Assembly: GCF_018138085.1 (NCBI RefSeq)
Contig: NZ_CP073105.1
Location: forward strand, 372,001-436,000
From: Stutzerimonas stutzeri
Lineage (GTDB): Bacteria; Pseudomonadota; Gammaproteobacteria; Pseudomonadales; Pseudomonadaceae
Direction of reading: 5' to 3'
DNA: 64,000 nucleotides
Positions 9,030 to 18,400 of this stretch are shown here, in pieces. The notes below the pieces were generated by a model that had not been told where the DNA came from, did no database searches, and saw only the letters and a program-made list of their open reading frames with translations. A program made the translations under genes and the position numbers. Within the stretch, counting starts at the first letter, position 1, and every line of letters starts with the position of its first letter.

Positions 9030-9216
9030 GTCGCGCCCAGCGCGATTGGCCGCTGCGACGCCGTGCCAGAGAGCGCAAGACAAGGCGTGAGGAGAGAAGT
9101 TTGGTGGTCCAAATGAACGACGAACAACGATGGATTGCGCTTTCTGGGGCGCGTCCCGAAGGGTTGGCGCGAAGCGCCAACGCAAAGAGCCAATTCGCGT
9201 TGGGAGCGACCTGTTA
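9030..9216 (+). repeat. Intra-operon spacer with hairpin (glcE-glcF)
   Basis: A 187-bp gap interrupts an otherwise tightly packed operon. It contains a perfect hairpin GTTGGCGC-GAA-GCGCCAAC at 9163-9181 and a second short inverted pair, TTTGG-TGG-TCCAAA, near 9100-9115. The segment has the look of an inserted REP-type element, but I cannot confirm genomic copies. No gene is supported here. Confidence 0.6.
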
Positions 9217-10434
9217 ATGCAAACGAATTTGAGTGAGGCCGCTAAGAAACTGCCACGTGCCGAGGAAGCCGAAAGCATTCTGCGCTCCTGCGTGCATTGC
9301 GGCTTCTGCAACGCCACCTGCCCGACCTATCAGCTGCTCGGCGACGAGCTGGACGGCCCGCGTGGGCGCATCTACCTGATGAAGCAGATGTTCGAGGGTG
9401 GCGAAGTCACCGAGGCCACCCAGACCCACCTGGACCGCTGCCTCACCTGCCGCAACTGCGAAACCACCTGCCCCTCCGGCGTGCAGTACCACAACCTGCT
9501 GGATATCGGCCGCGACTTCATGGAACAGCAGGTGCCGCGCTCGGCGGGTGAGCGCCTGCTGCGCACCGGTCTGCGCACCGTGATCCCGCGCCCCGGGCTG
9601 TTCAAGAGCCTGCTCAGCACCGGCAACATGCTGCGTCCGCTGATGCCGGCGACGCTCAAGGCGCACATGCCGCGCCAGGTCACCCCGGCCAAACCGCGGC
9701 CGCAGACCGTGCATGCGCGTCGCGTGCTGATTCTCGAGGGCTGCGTTCAGCCGAGCCTGTCGCCCAACACCAATGCTGCTACGGCGCGCGTACTCGATCG
9801 CCTCGGCATCAGCGTGATGACCGCGCGTGAAGCCGGCTGCTGCGGCGCGGTGGACTATCACCTCAATGCCCAGCAAGCCGGCCTCGATCGCGCCCGTCGC
9901 AATATCGACGCCTGGTGGCCGGCCATCGAAGGCGGTGCCGAAGCCATCGTCCAGACCGCCAGCGGTTGCGGTGCCTTCATCAAGGATTACGGCCACCTGC
10001 TGCGCGACGATCCGGCCTACGCGACCAAGGCCGCGCGGGTCAGCGCGCTGGCCAAGGATCTGGTGGAAGTGATGCGCAGTGCCGAGCTAGAGCGGCTGAA
10101 GGTCGAGACGGACAAGCGCATGGCTTTTCATTGTCCCTGCACGTTGCAGCACGCACAGAAGCTCGGCGGCGCGGTCGAAGACGTGCTCACCCGGCTCGGC
10201 TTCCACCTCACCGCAGTGCCGGATGCGCATTTGTGTTGCGGTTCGGCAGGCAGCTATTCGATCACCCAGCCGGAAATTTCCCATCAGCTGCGCGACAACA
10301 AGCTCAATGCGCTGGAAAGCGGCAAGCCGGAAGTCATCGTCACCGCCAACATCGGTTGCCAGACGCACCTCGACGGCGCCGGGCGGACCCCGGTACGGCA
10401 CTGGATCGAGATCGTCGAGGAGGCGATGCAGTAA
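9217..10434 (+). CDS. glcF: Glycolate oxidase iron-sulfur subunit GlcF
   Basis: GlcF is the 405-residue electron-transfer subunit of glycolate oxidase. Two 4Fe-4S ferredoxin motifs are intact, with cysteines 25/28/31/35 (CVHCGFCNATCP) and 75/78/81/85 (CLTCRNCETTCP). Two CCG domains follow, with CCGAVDYH and CCGSAGSYS. The ATG at 9217 gives the family N-terminus. An upstream frame extension runs through the repeat-like spacer and is not expected to be coding. Length matches the roughly 407 residues of E. coli GlcF. Confidence 0.96.
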   Translation: MQTNLSEAAKKLPRAEEAESILRSCVHCGFCNATCPTYQLLGDELDGPRGRIYLMKQMFEGGEVTEATQTHLDRCLTCRNCETTCPSGVQYHNLLDIGRDFMEQQVPRSAGERLLRTGLRTVIPRPGLFKSLLSTGNMLRPLMPATLKAHMPRQVTPAKPRPQTVHARRVLILEGCVQPSLSPNTNAATARVLDRLGISVMTAREAGCCGAVDYHLNAQQAGLDRARRNIDAWWPAIEGGAEAIVQTASGCGAFIKDYGHLLRDDPAYATKAARVSALAKDLVEVMRSAELERLKVETDKRMAFHCPCTLQHAQKLGGAVEDVLTRLGFHLTAVPDAHLCCGSAGSYSITQPEISHQLRDNKLNALESGKPEVIVTANIGCQTHLDGAGRTPVRHWIEIVEEAMQ

Positions 10435-10484
10435 CCCCAACCCCCAATCGCGCCGTGGCGCACATCGAATCGACAGGAGAGAAC

Positions 10485-10886
10485 ATGAAAACCAAAGCCA
10501 TGCTGACCCAGACCGAAGTGACCGCCATCCTCGACGCCGCGCGCAGCGAAGCGCAGAACAACGGCTGGGCCGTGACCATCGTGGTCGCTGACGACGGCGG
10601 CCATCCGCTGGCGCTGGAACGTCTGGACGGCTGTGCGCCGATCGCCTCCTACATCGCCACCGAAAAGGCGCGCAGCGCCGCGGTGGGTCGTCGCGAAACC
10701 AAGGGCTACGAGGACATGGTCAACGGCGGGCGCAATGCCTTCCTGTCCGCACCGGTGGTCTGCTCGCTGGAAGGCGGCGTGCCGGTGATCGTCGATGGCA
10801 ACGTGATCGGTTCGGTCGGCGTCTCCGGCGTGACCGCGGCTCAGGATGCGCAGGTCGCCAAGGCCGGCGTAGCCGCTGTCGGTTAA
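10485..10886 (+). CDS. glcG: GlcG/HbpS-family protein
   Basis: A 133-residue DUF336 (GlcG/HbpS-like) protein. The family fold is small alpha/beta and some members bind haem or stabilise partner proteins, but the role of GlcG in the glycolate operon is not settled. Typical features are the central VADDGGHPLALERLDG and the glycine-rich C-terminal GGVPVIVDGNVIGSVGVSG. The ATG at 10485 has AGGAGA about 6 nt upstream. It lies 50 bp after glcF and 132 bp before glcB, and its 3' flank has a degenerate heptamer stretch. Confidence 0.92.
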   Translation: MKTKAMLTQTEVTAILDAARSEAQNNGWAVTIVVADDGGHPLALERLDGCAPIASYIATEKARSAAVGRRETKGYEDMVNGGRNAFLSAPVVCSLEGGVPVIVDGNVIGSVGVSGVTAAQDAQVAKAGVAAVG

Positions 10887-10901
10887 ACGCACGAGAACAG
10901 C

Positions 10902-10925
10902 GCTGGAGGCTGGAAGGCGGGACGA
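10902..10925 (+). repeat. Degenerate heptamer-like stretch after glcG
   Basis: The segment GCTGGAGGCTGGAAGGCGGG and the following bases resemble the GC-rich half of the bipartite element at 23103-23133 (GGAGGC, GGAAGGC and GGACGA are shared). No GCCTGAA array follows, so it may be a half element or decayed copy. Confidence 0.35.
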
Positions 10926-11018
10926 GAGGTAGCGGCCTACACCGCAACCGTTCCGGCCACGGCGAGCGATAGGCAGCCACCCGCGGGTTGCTGAACAACG
11001 AACAAGAGAGGTGTTGTC

Positions 11019-13199
11019 ATGAGCGAACGCGTAACCCTGGGCCGCCTGCACGTTGCGGCCAACCTGCAACGTTTCATCGAGGACGAAGTCCTGCCGGGCA
11101 CCGGCGTCGAGGCGGCGGCCTTCTGGAAGGGCTTCGATGAGCTGGTCCACGACCTGGCGCCGAAGAACCGCGCCCTGCTGGCCGAGCGCGACCGTCTGCA
11201 GGTCGAGCTGGACAACTGGCACCGCAGCCATCCCGGTCCGATCACCGACATGCCGGCCTACCGCAGCTTTCTGGAGTCGATCGGCTACCTGCAGCCCGAG
11301 CCGGGCGAGGTGAAGATCAGCACCAGCAACGTCGACAGCGAAATCGCCACCCAGGCCGGTCCGCAGCTGGTGGTGCCGATCGGTAACGCGCGCTACGCGC
11401 TGAACGCCGCCAATGCCCGCTGGGGCTCGCTGTATGACGCGCTCTACGGCACCGATGCGATCAGCGAAGAGAACGGCGCGCAGAAGGGCCCGGGTTACAA
11501 CGAAGCGCGCGGCGCCAAGGTCATCGCCTTCGCGCGCAACTTCCTCGATCAGGCCGCGCCACTGGCCGACGGCAGCCACGTCGACTCGGTCAGCTACCGT
11601 GTGCAGGACGGCGTGCTCAAGGTCACCCTTGAGAACGGCAGCGTCACCGGGCTGAAGCAGCCTGAAAAGTTCGTGGGCTATCAGGGCGAGGCCGTTGAGC
11701 CGACGGCGATCCTGCTGAAGAACAACGGCCTGCACGTCGAGATCCAGATCGATCCGAACAGCCCCATCGGCCAGACCGATGCTGCCGGCGTCAAGGATCT
11801 GCTGGTCGAAGCTGCGGTCACCACCATCATGGACTGCGAGGACTCCACCGCCGCGGTCGACGCCGACGACAAGGTGCTGGTCTACCGCAACTGGCTGGGC
11901 CTGATGAAGGGCGATCTGGTCGAAGACCTGGAGAAGGGTGGCAAGCGCATCACCCGCCGCCTCAACGCCGATCGCGAATACACCGCCGCGGACGGCTCGA
12001 ACCTGAAGCTGCATGGCCGTTCGCTGTTGTTCATCCGTAACGTCGGCCACCTGATGACCAACCCGGCCATCATCGACGGCGAAGGCCACGAGATCCCCGA
12101 AGGCATCATGGACGGCGTTGTGACCAGCCTCATCGCGCTGCATGACCAGCAGCGCAAGGGCAACTCGCGCACCGGCTCGATGTACATCGTCAAACCGAAG
12201 ATGCACGGCCCGGCCGAAGTGGCCTTCACCGACGAGCTGTTCGGTCGTGTCGAAGACCTGATCGGCCTGCCGCGTTACACCCTCAAGGTCGGCATCATGG
12301 ACGAGGAGCGCCGCACCAGCGTCAACCTCAAGGCCTGCATCGCCGCCGCGAAGAACCGCGTGGCCTTCATCAACACCGGCTTCCTCGACCGCACCGGCGA
12401 TGAGATGCACACCATCATGGAAGCCGGCGCCGTGCTGCGTAAGGGCGACATGAAGGGCACCGCCTGGATTCAGGCGTACGAGCGCAACAACGTGCTGGTC
12501 GGCCTTAACTGCGGCCTGCGTGGCAAGGCGCAGATCGGCAAGGGCATGTGGGCCATGCCGGATCTGATGGCCGCCATGCTCGAGCAGAAGATCGCCCATC
12601 CCAAGGCCGGCGCCAACACCGCCTGGGTGCCGTCGCCGACCGGTGCCACGCTGCATGCGCTGCACTACCACCAGGTTGATGTGCAGGCCGTCCAGGCCGA
12701 GCTGGAAAAGATCGATCTGGCCGCCGAGCGCGACAAGCTGACCAACGATCTGCTGACCATCCCGGTCGCGCCGGAGCGCAACTGGTCGGCCGAGGAAATC
12801 CAGCAGGAGCTGGACAACAACTGCCAGGGCATCCTCGGCTACGTGGTGCGTTGGGTCGAGCAGGGCGTCGGTTGCTCGAAGGTGCCGGATATTCACGATG
12901 TCGGCCTGATGGAAGACCGCGCCACGCTGCGCATCTCCAGCCAGCATCTCGCCAACTGGCTGCGTCACGGCGTGGTCGACGAGGCGCAGGTTCGTGAGAC
13001 GCTCGAGCGCATGGCCAAGGTGGTCGACCAGCAGAACGCCGGCGATCCGGCCTACCGTCCGATGGCGGACGACTATGCTCAGTCTGCGGCGTTCCAGGCG
13101 GCCTGTGACCTGGTGTTCAAAGGTCGCGAGCAGCCCAGCGGCTACACCGAGCCGCTGCTGCACGCCTGGCGTCAACGCTTCAAGCAGCAGGTTGGCTGA
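11019..13199 (+). CDS. glcB: Malate synthase G
   Basis: Malate synthase G condenses glyoxylate with acetyl-CoA to malate, so it uses the product of the upstream GlcDEF oxidase. At 726 residues it is the long monomeric isoform. The catalytic barrel shows [15 protein letters not shown] near residue 270, and later [18 protein letters not shown] and the conserved [18 protein letters not shown] region. The ATG at 11019 follows AGAGG. The leader has the A-rich stretch GAACAACGAACAAGAG just upstream. A hairpin terminator follows at 13257. In PAO1 glcB is, as I recall, not in this operon, so its presence here is E. coli-like. Confidence 0.97.
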   Translation: MSERVTLGRLHVAANLQRFIEDEVLPGTGVEAAAFWKGFDELVHDLAPKNRALLAERDRLQVELDNWHRSHPGPITDMPAYRSFLESIGYLQPEPGEVKISTSNVDSEIATQAGPQLVVPIGNARYALNAANARWGSLYDALYGTDAISEENGAQKGPGYNEARGAKVIAFARNFLDQAAPLADGSHVDSVSYRVQDGVLKVTLENGSVTGLKQPEKFVGYQGEAVEPTAILLKNNGLHVEIQIDPNSPIGQTDAAGVKDLLVEAAVTTIMDCEDSTAAVDADDKVLVYRNWLGLMKGDLVEDLEKGGKRITRRLNADREYTAADGSNLKLHGRSLLFIRNVGHLMTNPAIIDGEGHEIPEGIMDGVVTSLIALHDQQRKGNSRTGSMYIVKPKMHGPAEVAFTDELFGRVEDLIGLPRYTLKVGIMDEERRTSVNLKACIAAAKNRVAFINTGFLDRTGDEMHTIMEAGAVLRKGDMKGTAWIQAYERNNVLVGLNCGLRGKAQIGKGMWAMPDLMAAMLEQKIAHPKAGANTAWVPSPTGATLHALHYHQVDVQAVQAELEKIDLAAERDKLTNDLLTIPVAPERNWSAEEIQQELDNNCQGILGYVVRWVEQGVGCSKVPDIHDVGLMEDRATLRISSQHLANWLRHGVVDEAQVRETLERMAKVVDQQNAGDPAYRPMADDYAQSAAFQAACDLVFKGREQPSGYTEPLLHAWRQRFKQQVG

Positions 13200-13256
13200 G
13201 CGGTATCCGCAGGACAGTCGGCGGTCGGCAGGTGCTGACCGCCGGCGCAGTTTGAC

Positions 13257-13290
13257 AAGCCCCGGGCGCTTCGAGCGCTCGGGGCTTTCG
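13257..13290 (+). terminator. Hairpin terminator after glcB
   Basis: AAGCCCCGGGCGC (13257-13269), loop TTCGA, then GCGCTCGGGGCTT (13275-13287), with one G-T style mismatch and a short T run. It may separate glcB from glcA or act as an attenuator, since glcA begins 135 bp further on. Confidence 0.6.
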
Positions 13291-13398
13291 AGCAAGAGGG
13301 GCCGGCCGATGTGACCCATTGGTCAGTTTCTCGGGTCGATGTGGTTTCCATATCGGCTAATGCGTGGGACCGGGCTAACCCGGATAGATGTGGTTCAC

Positions 13399-13414
13399 AA
13401 CAAAAAACAAGGAA
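13399..13414 (+). promoter_or_regulatory. A-rich Crc/Hfq-type motif over the glcA ribosome site
   Basis: The leader carries AACAAAAAACAAGGAA, which contains AACAAAAA, a match to the AAnAAnAA motif bound by Hfq with Crc in pseudomonads. It runs into the AAGGAA ribosome-binding site 8 nt before the start codon. Catabolite repression of the permease is inferred. Confidence 0.55.
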
Positions 13415-13421
13415 CCCAACA

Positions 13422-15131
13422 ATGAGTCAGACACTGCTGTCCATACTGGCCTTCGTGCCGCTGGTGCTGGCGGGGGTACTGCTGATCGGCTTTCGCTGGC
13501 CGGCCAAGTACGCAATGCCGCTGGTTTTCGTGCTCACTGCGTTGATCGGCCTGTTGGCCTGGGACATGACCTTCAACCGGGTCCTGGCGTCCACGCTGCA
13601 AGGCCTGATTCTCACCGCCGCGATCCTCTGGATCATTTTCGGCGCCATCCTTCTTCTCAATACGCTGAAGCATTCCGGCGGTATCGCCTCGATTCGTCGC
13701 GGCTTCGCCAACGTCAGCCCGGACAAGCGCGTCCAGGTACTGATCGTGGCCTGGCTGTTCGGCTGCTTCATCGAAGGTGCTTCGGGCTTCGGTACGCCGG
13801 CTGCAGTGGCGGCGCCGCTGCTCGTCGCGCTGGGCTTCCCGGCCCTGACGGCGGTGGTGCTGGGCATGATGGTGCAATCGACACCGGTGTCCTTCGGCGC
13901 GGTGGGTACGCCGATTCTGGTGGGTGTCGCCGGCGGTCTGGATCAGGCGACGCTGGGCGGCCAACTGGCAACGGTGGGCAGCAACTGGGAGACCTTCTTC
14001 CATCTGATCTTCTCCCGCGTGGCGATTATCCATGCGCTGTGCGGCATCCTCATGCCGCTGATCATGATCTGCATCATGACGCGCTTCTTCGGCCGCAACC
14101 GCTCCTGGAGCGAAGGCCTGGCGATGGCGCCGTTCGCCATCTTCACCGGGCTGGCGTTCGTCATTCCGTACGCGGCGGCGGGTGTCTTCCTCGGTCCGGA
14201 ATTCCCGTCGATGATCGGCGCGCTGGTCGGTCTGGCCATCGTGGTTCCGGCGGCAAAGGCGGGCTTCCTGCTGCCCAAGTCGAGCTGGGACTTCGCCCCG
14301 GCCAGCGAATGGCCGGTGGAGTGGATGGGCAAGATCGAGATGAAGATCGACGACGTCGCCGGACGCACGCCGATCTCCGTGCCGATGGCCTGGGCACCTT
14401 ACCTGCTGCTGGCGGTGTTCCTGGTGATGTCGCGGGTGTTCCCGCAGCTCAAGGCCGCGCTGATGTCGGTCAGCTTCGGCTGGAAGGACATCCTCGGCGA
14501 AACCGGCGTATCCGGTACCCTCGAGCCGCTGTACCTGCCGGGCGGGATTCTGTGCATGGTGGTGCTGGTGACCTTCTTCCTGCATCGGATGAAGGCCGCC
14601 GAGCTGGGCGCGGCGATTTCCGAGTCGAGCAAGACCCTGCTCGGTGCCGGCTTCGTGCTGATCTTTACCATCCCGATGGTACGGATCCTGATCAACTCCG
14701 GCGTCAACGGTTCGGATCTGGTCTCGATGCCGGTGGCCATGGCACAGCTGGTGGCCGACAGCGTAGGCGGCGTGTATCCGTTCTTCTCGCCTGCGGTCGG
14801 CGCGCTGGGCGCCTTCATCGCCGGCTCCAACACCGTGTCCAACCTGATGCTCTCGCAGTTCCAGTACAACACCGCCAGCCTGCTGGGCATTTCCGGCGCG
14901 TTGATGGTGGCGCTGCAGTCGGTGGGCGCCGCGGCGGGCAACATGATCGCCATTCACAACGTGGTGGCGGCCTCGGCAACGGTAGGCCTGCTGGGCCGCG
15001 AAGGCATCACGCTGCGCAAGACCATGCTGCCGACGCTGTATTACCTCGTGCTGGCTGGCTCGCTTGGCCTGATCGGCTTCTACGTGATGGGTATCAGCGA
15101 TCCGCTGGTGGGTATTGCGACCGCCCGCTGA
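13422..15131 (+). CDS. glcA: Glycolate/L-lactate permease (GlcA/LldP family)
   Basis: A 569-residue inner-membrane carrier of the LctP family, which takes up L-lactate, D-lactate and glycolate by proton symport. More than ten hydrophobic segments are visible. Family stretches include the [19 protein letters not shown] region near residue 115 and the C-terminal [17 protein letters not shown]. The ATG at 13422 follows AAGGAA. Its place as last gene of glcDEFGBA argues for glycolate as the physiological substrate, so I use glcA rather than lldP. A strong rho-independent terminator follows. Confidence 0.93.
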   Translation: MSQTLLSILAFVPLVLAGVLLIGFRWPAKYAMPLVFVLTALIGLLAWDMTFNRVLASTLQGLILTAAILWIIFGAILLLNTLKHSGGIASIRRGFANVSPDKRVQVLIVAWLFGCFIEGASGFGTPAAVAAPLLVALGFPALTAVVLGMMVQSTPVSFGAVGTPILVGVAGGLDQATLGGQLATVGSNWETFFHLIFSRVAIIHALCGILMPLIMICIMTRFFGRNRSWSEGLAMAPFAIFTGLAFVIPYAAAGVFLGPEFPSMIGALVGLAIVVPAAKAGFLLPKSSWDFAPASEWPVEWMGKIEMKIDDVAGRTPISVPMAWAPYLLLAVFLVMSRVFPQLKAALMSVSFGWKDILGETGVSGTLEPLYLPGGILCMVVLVTFFLHRMKAAELGAAISESSKTLLGAGFVLIFTIPMVRILINSGVNGSDLVSMPVAMAQLVADSVGGVYPFFSPAVGALGAFIAGSNTVSNLMLSQFQYNTASLLGISGALMVALQSVGAAAGNMIAIHNVVAASATVGLLGREGITLRKTMLPTLYYLVLAGSLGLIGFYVMGISDPLVGIATAR

Positions 15132-15147
15132 GGCGGCGTGAACCCGG

Positions 15148-15176
15148 ACGGGCGGCTTAGGCCGCCCGTTTTTTTT
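15148..15176 (+). terminator. Rho-independent terminator of the glc operon
   Basis: Perfect 9-bp stem ACGGGCGGC / GCCGCCCGT with loop TTAG, directly followed by eight Ts in total (15169-15176). It lies 17 bp after the glcA stop. Confidence 0.92.
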
Positions 15177-15287
15177 GTCCGGTGAATCTTTTCCCGGCTT
15201 GCGGTCTATCACCGGCGCACGGGCGTTTGGCGGTTCGCCGCGTTCTGGTATAGCGTGCAGCGCAACCGAGACTGATCGAGGTGAATA

Positions 15288-15455
15288 ATGAAAAAGTGGC
15301 AATGCGTGGTGTGCGGATTCATCTATGACGAAGCCGAGGGCTGGCCGGACGACGGCATCGCCCCGGGCACCGCCTGGGAAGACGTGCCGGAAGACTGGCT
15401 CTGTCCCGACTGCGGAGTCGGCAAGATGGATTTCGAAATGATCGCGATTGGCTGA
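15288..15455 (+). CDS. rubA: Rubredoxin
   Basis: A 55-residue rubredoxin, an Fe(Cys)4 electron carrier. The two knuckles are CVVCGF (Cys6 and Cys9) and CPDCGV (Cys39 and Cys42), with the aromatic core W4, Y13 and W37 in usual positions. In pseudomonads it passes electrons from NADH, via rubredoxin reductase, to alkane hydroxylase or to oxidative-stress enzymes. The ATG at 15288 is preceded by GAGGTG. The reductase gene begins one base after its stop. PAO1 has two rubredoxin genes here, as I recall, while this window shows one. Confidence 0.96.
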   Translation: MKKWQCVVCGFIYDEAEGWPDDGIAPGTAWEDVPEDWLCPDCGVGKMDFEMIAIG

Positions 15456-15456
15456 T

Positions 15457-16659
15457 ATGAACGACTCGAACCCAAAGGATGCGCCGCTGATCATCATCGG
15501 CACCGGGCTGGCGGGCTACAACCTGGCCCGGGAGTTTCGCAAGCTCGACAGCGAGACGCCGCTGTTGCTGATCACCGCGGACGACGGCCGCTCCTACTCC
15601 AAGCCGATGCTCTCGACCGGCTTCGCCATGAACAAGGATGCCGATGCGCTCGGCATGACGGTCGCAGGGCCGATGGCGATTCAACTCAACGCCGAGATCC
15701 GCACCCATACCCGGGTGACCCGGCTGGAGCCGGAGAAGCAGCGAATCTGGATCGGCAACGAGCCCGTGCCCTACCGCGACCTGGTGATCGCCTGGGGCGC
15801 GCAGACGGTCAACGTGCCGGTCGCCGGTGATGCACAGGATGCGATCTTCCCGATCAACGACCTGCTCGATTACGGCCGTTTCCGCGAGGCGGCCCAGGGC
15901 AAGCGTCGCGTGCTGATCCTCGGAGCCGGGTTGATCGGCTGCGAATTCGCCAATGACCTGCTGCACGGCGGCTATGAGGTCGAGCTGGTGGCACCTTGCG
16001 AGCAGATCATGCCGTCGCTGCTGCCGGTCGAGCCGGCTGCGGCGGTGCAGCGCGGGCTGGAATCGCTGGGCGCGCGCTTTCATCTGGGGCCGGTGCTCGA
16101 GCGTCTCGAGCGGCGGGGCGACGCCTTGCAGGCGCAGCTGTCCGACGGCCAGCGAATCGAATGCGACCTGGTGGTCAGCGCCGTGGGCCTGCGGCCGCGC
16201 ACCGAACTGGCCGAGGCGGCCGGATTGCAGGTCAACCGCGGCATCGAGGTTGATCGCCTGCTGCAGACGTCGGCCGAGCACATCTATGCATTGGGAGATT
16301 GCGCGGAAGTCGAAGGGCTCAACCTGCTCTATGTGATGCCACTGATGAGCGGTGTGCGTGCACTGGCCAAAACTCTGGCCGGCCAGCCTACGCCAGTGAC
16401 CTACGGGCCCATGCCGATCACCGTGAAAACCCCGGTCTGCCCGCTGGTGGTATCGCCGCCAGCGGCGGGCAGCGAGGGCCGCTGGAGCGTGGAAGGTGAG
16501 GGCAACGATCTGAAGGCATTGTGCCGCGCTGCCGATGGCAGCCTGTTGGGCTACGCCCTGACCGGAACGGCCGTGCAAGAGCGGCTGGCGCTGAATAAAC
16601 AGCTGCCGCCGGTGTTGGCGGAACTGCCTCAAGTTCTGTCGCTAAAGTCTCCAGAATGA
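15457..16659 (+). CDS. rubB: Rubredoxin-NAD(+) reductase
   Basis: A 400-residue FAD/NAD(P)-dependent reductase that reduces rubredoxin with NADH. The N-terminal FAD motif [16 protein letters not shown] is at about residues 11-26. A second Rossmann motif, [16 protein letters not shown] for NADH, is near residue 152, and the conserved FAD-contacting [12 protein letters not shown] is near residue 279. The ATG at 15457 lies one base after the rubA stop, so the two are translated as a coupled pair. Confidence 0.95.
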   Translation: MNDSNPKDAPLIIIGTGLAGYNLAREFRKLDSETPLLLITADDGRSYSKPMLSTGFAMNKDADALGMTVAGPMAIQLNAEIRTHTRVTRLEPEKQRIWIGNEPVPYRDLVIAWGAQTVNVPVAGDAQDAIFPINDLLDYGRFREAAQGKRRVLILGAGLIGCEFANDLLHGGYEVELVAPCEQIMPSLLPVEPAAAVQRGLESLGARFHLGPVLERLERRGDALQAQLSDGQRIECDLVVSAVGLRPRTELAEAAGLQVNRGIEVDRLLQTSAEHIYALGDCAEVEGLNLLYVMPLMSGVRALAKTLAGQPTPVTYGPMPITVKTPVCPLVVSPPAAGSEGRWSVEGEGNDLKALCRAADGSLLGYALTGTAVQERLALNKQLPPVLAELPQVLSLKSPE

Positions 16660-16809
16660 GTCGGTAAAGCGCTGGCGGGGGCTGGCGCGAGTGCTAGCAG
16701 CGTGCCATGCTCCCTGTGGCGCTACCGCAGTGTAGAGCTGTTGTAGCGCGTCGGAACGCTGTTCGGAGAACAGCGAATCACAAAAACAATAAAGTCTTAG
16801 AGGCTACCC

Positions 16810-17082
16810 ATGCGCAAACCGGAACTCGCAGCCGCCATCGCCGATAAGGCCGATCTCACCAAGGATCAGGCCAACCGTGTACTCAACGCCGTACTGGACG
16901 AAATCACCAACGCGCTCAACCGCAAGGACAGCGTGACTCTGGTCGGTTTCGGCACCTTTATCCAGCGACACCGTGGCGCTCGCACTGGCAAGAATCCGCA
17001 GACAGGCGAACCCGTCACTATCAAGGCCAGCAACACCGTGGCATTCAAGCCGGGAAAGATGCTGAAAGACGCGATCAACTGA
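16810..17082 (+). CDS. HU-family nucleoid protein
   Basis: A 90-residue HU/IHF-family DNA-bending protein. It has the N-terminal helical dimer core and the DNA-arm signature GFGTFIQRHRGARTGKNPQTGEPVTI at about residues 46-71, including the intercalating proline region. This locus corresponds to a third HU-like gene of pseudomonads (near PA5348 in my recollection), distinct from hupA and hupB. GAGG lies upstream of the ATG. The leader contains AAAAACAATAA, an A-rich motif of possible Hfq type. Confidence 0.93.
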   Translation: MRKPELAAAIADKADLTKDQANRVLNAVLDEITNALNRKDSVTLVGFGTFIQRHRGARTGKNPQTGEPVTIKASNTVAFKPGKMLKDAIN

Positions 17083-17218
17083 ATTCGCGTTGCCCGGGGC
17101 CGCCCAGGCTCCGGGTCAGCCTGACTGTATAGTCCGCTCCAGACCCGCCTGTTCTCCTGCTCCCATCGCTCAAACCAGCCGTTTACAATGCCGTTTTCCG
17201 TCAACGGTCGGCTAATTC

Positions 17219-17605
17219 ATGAAATTCCGCTTTCTCCTCTGGATGCTCGGCCGCCTGATGGCCAAGGCCAGCCGCAACAATCCTGACTTCCAGAAGCAGC
17301 TCGGCGATAAAGCCCTGACCTTTCAGCTGCATACCCTCGACGGCAAGGTCGCGCGCCATTATGTGGTCAAGGATCAGCGCGTCACCAGCCATAGCGGCGC
17401 CGCTGCCGAACCGGCCTTTGCCATTGGCTTCAAGGACAGCGCCTACGGCTTCGCCACCATGAATGCGAAGAACAAGCAGCTGGCCTTTATGCAGGGCATC
17501 CAGAACAAGGACATCCAGATCCAGGGCAATACGGCGCTGGTAATGTGGTTTCAGGGCCTGACCAAATACCTCAAGCCGCGGAAGAAGAAGCCTGAGGCGG
17601 CTTGA
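17219..17605 (+). CDS. SCP2 sterol-binding-domain protein
   Basis: A 128-residue protein with an SCP2-like lipid-binding fold. Recognisable segments are the central VTSHSGAAAEPAFAIGFKD and the C-terminal KDIQIQGNTALVMWFQGLTKYLKP. The N-terminus MKFRFLLWMLGRLMAKA is amphipathic or hydrophobic and might associate with membrane. The bound ligand is unknown. It is the last backbone gene before the lower-GC effector island. There is no obvious operon partner, with HU lying 136 bp upstream. Confidence 0.75.
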   Translation: MKFRFLLWMLGRLMAKASRNNPDFQKQLGDKALTFQLHTLDGKVARHYVVKDQRVTSHSGAAAEPAFAIGFKDSAYGFATMNAKNKQLAFMQGIQNKDIQIQGNTALVMWFQGLTKYLKPRKKKPEAA

Positions 17606-17701
17606 TTACGCGTCTACGGGCATCATTCAGTCTTCAGGTTGCTTTTCTTGCTTTTAGAAGGCATGAGCCGGGGCCGAGGTACTTGTCATCCAGGCGCGGA
17701 T

Positions 17702-18340
17702 TTACCAGCTCCCGTAAGGGATACCGTGCTTTTCTACGTACCGTTTAGATGCTTCTGGCTGCGGATAGTAATGCCCGCCCGATTTTCCGAGGTGAGGGCC
17801 CAGCGGCTCTATTTCGGCCTGACCGCGGGCAATCTTTACTGGATGTCCGCAACTGTCCATCGCCCATGCTTGTATAACTCCTCCCGGGGCAAGCCCAAGG
17901 TAGAGCGCCGCCATATATCGCGCCGTTCGCTCAGGCGTCGCTTTGCAGCGCTGATGGGTGGAGTCGTTCATGATTTGCCTGGCTTCGTCGCCTATATCGA
18001 TCCAGGCTCGGTAGGTTTGCGGCTCAACCGCAGATTGCCAGCGTACGTAGATCCGTTTCGGTAGGTCTGCGCCAACGACCGCCCTATTGTTTCCGCCTAT
18101 CCCGCCAACCCAGCCCCTAGCGGTTTCCTCCGAATCACCGGGGTTGCCATTACCTATAACGCCGCCGCTTCCGTGGTTAAAGGTCCGACCGGTGATGTCT
18201 TCGACCAGGCTGGCTTCGACCCAGCCGGTCATGTAATTAGGTCCAAAGAACTCAAGGTTCCACCACCTGGCTTTGGGATCACTATCTGCAGACGGAGGAT
18301 ATGTGCTTTGGCAAGCGCTTAGAAGTAGCGCACCCAGCAC
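17702..18340 (-). CDS. DUF2931 lipoprotein, copy 2 (putative Tle1 immunity)
   Basis: About 212 residues of a DUF2931 protein with a lipobox LLLSAC close to the N-terminus and the family's WWNLEFFGPNYMTGWVEAS, HGSGGVIG and PKRIYVRWQS blocks. It is roughly two-thirds identical by eye to the gene just upstream and shares its C-terminal LGKSGGHYYPQP and PYGSW. The only in-frame near-start is a GTG at 18340, which leaves almost no charged n-region. The homologous lead KLGV lies further upstream without a start codon. The copy may therefore use an unusual start or be decaying. Its place behind a DUF2235 lipase suggests periplasmic immunity (inference). Confidence 0.7.
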   Translation of the reverse strand: MLGALLLSACQSTYPPSADSDPKARWWNLEFFGPNYMTGWVEASLVEDITGRTFNHGSGGVIGNGNPGDSEETARGWVGGIGGNNRAVVGADLPKRIYVRWQSAVEPQTYRAWIDIGDEARQIMNDSTHQRCKATPERTARYMAALYLGLAPGGVIQAWAMDSCGHPVKIARGQAEIEPLGPHLGKSGGHYYPQPEASKRYVEKHGIPYGSW

Positions 18341-18400
18341 GACACCAAGCTTTGTACAAAAGTAAGGTACAGCTGGCGATGGTGCGTCGCGACGAATTGC

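Noticed and set aside
10284..13319. Very long open frame on the minus strand opposite glcG/glcB
   Set aside because: It is the antisense shadow of conserved genes in high-GC DNA; its translation has no recognisable domains and is rich in His, Arg, Ala and Gly.
13395..15503. Long minus-strand frame across the glcA permease
   Set aside because: Antisense shadow with extreme Arg/His/Gln content; the permease on the plus strand has clear family features.
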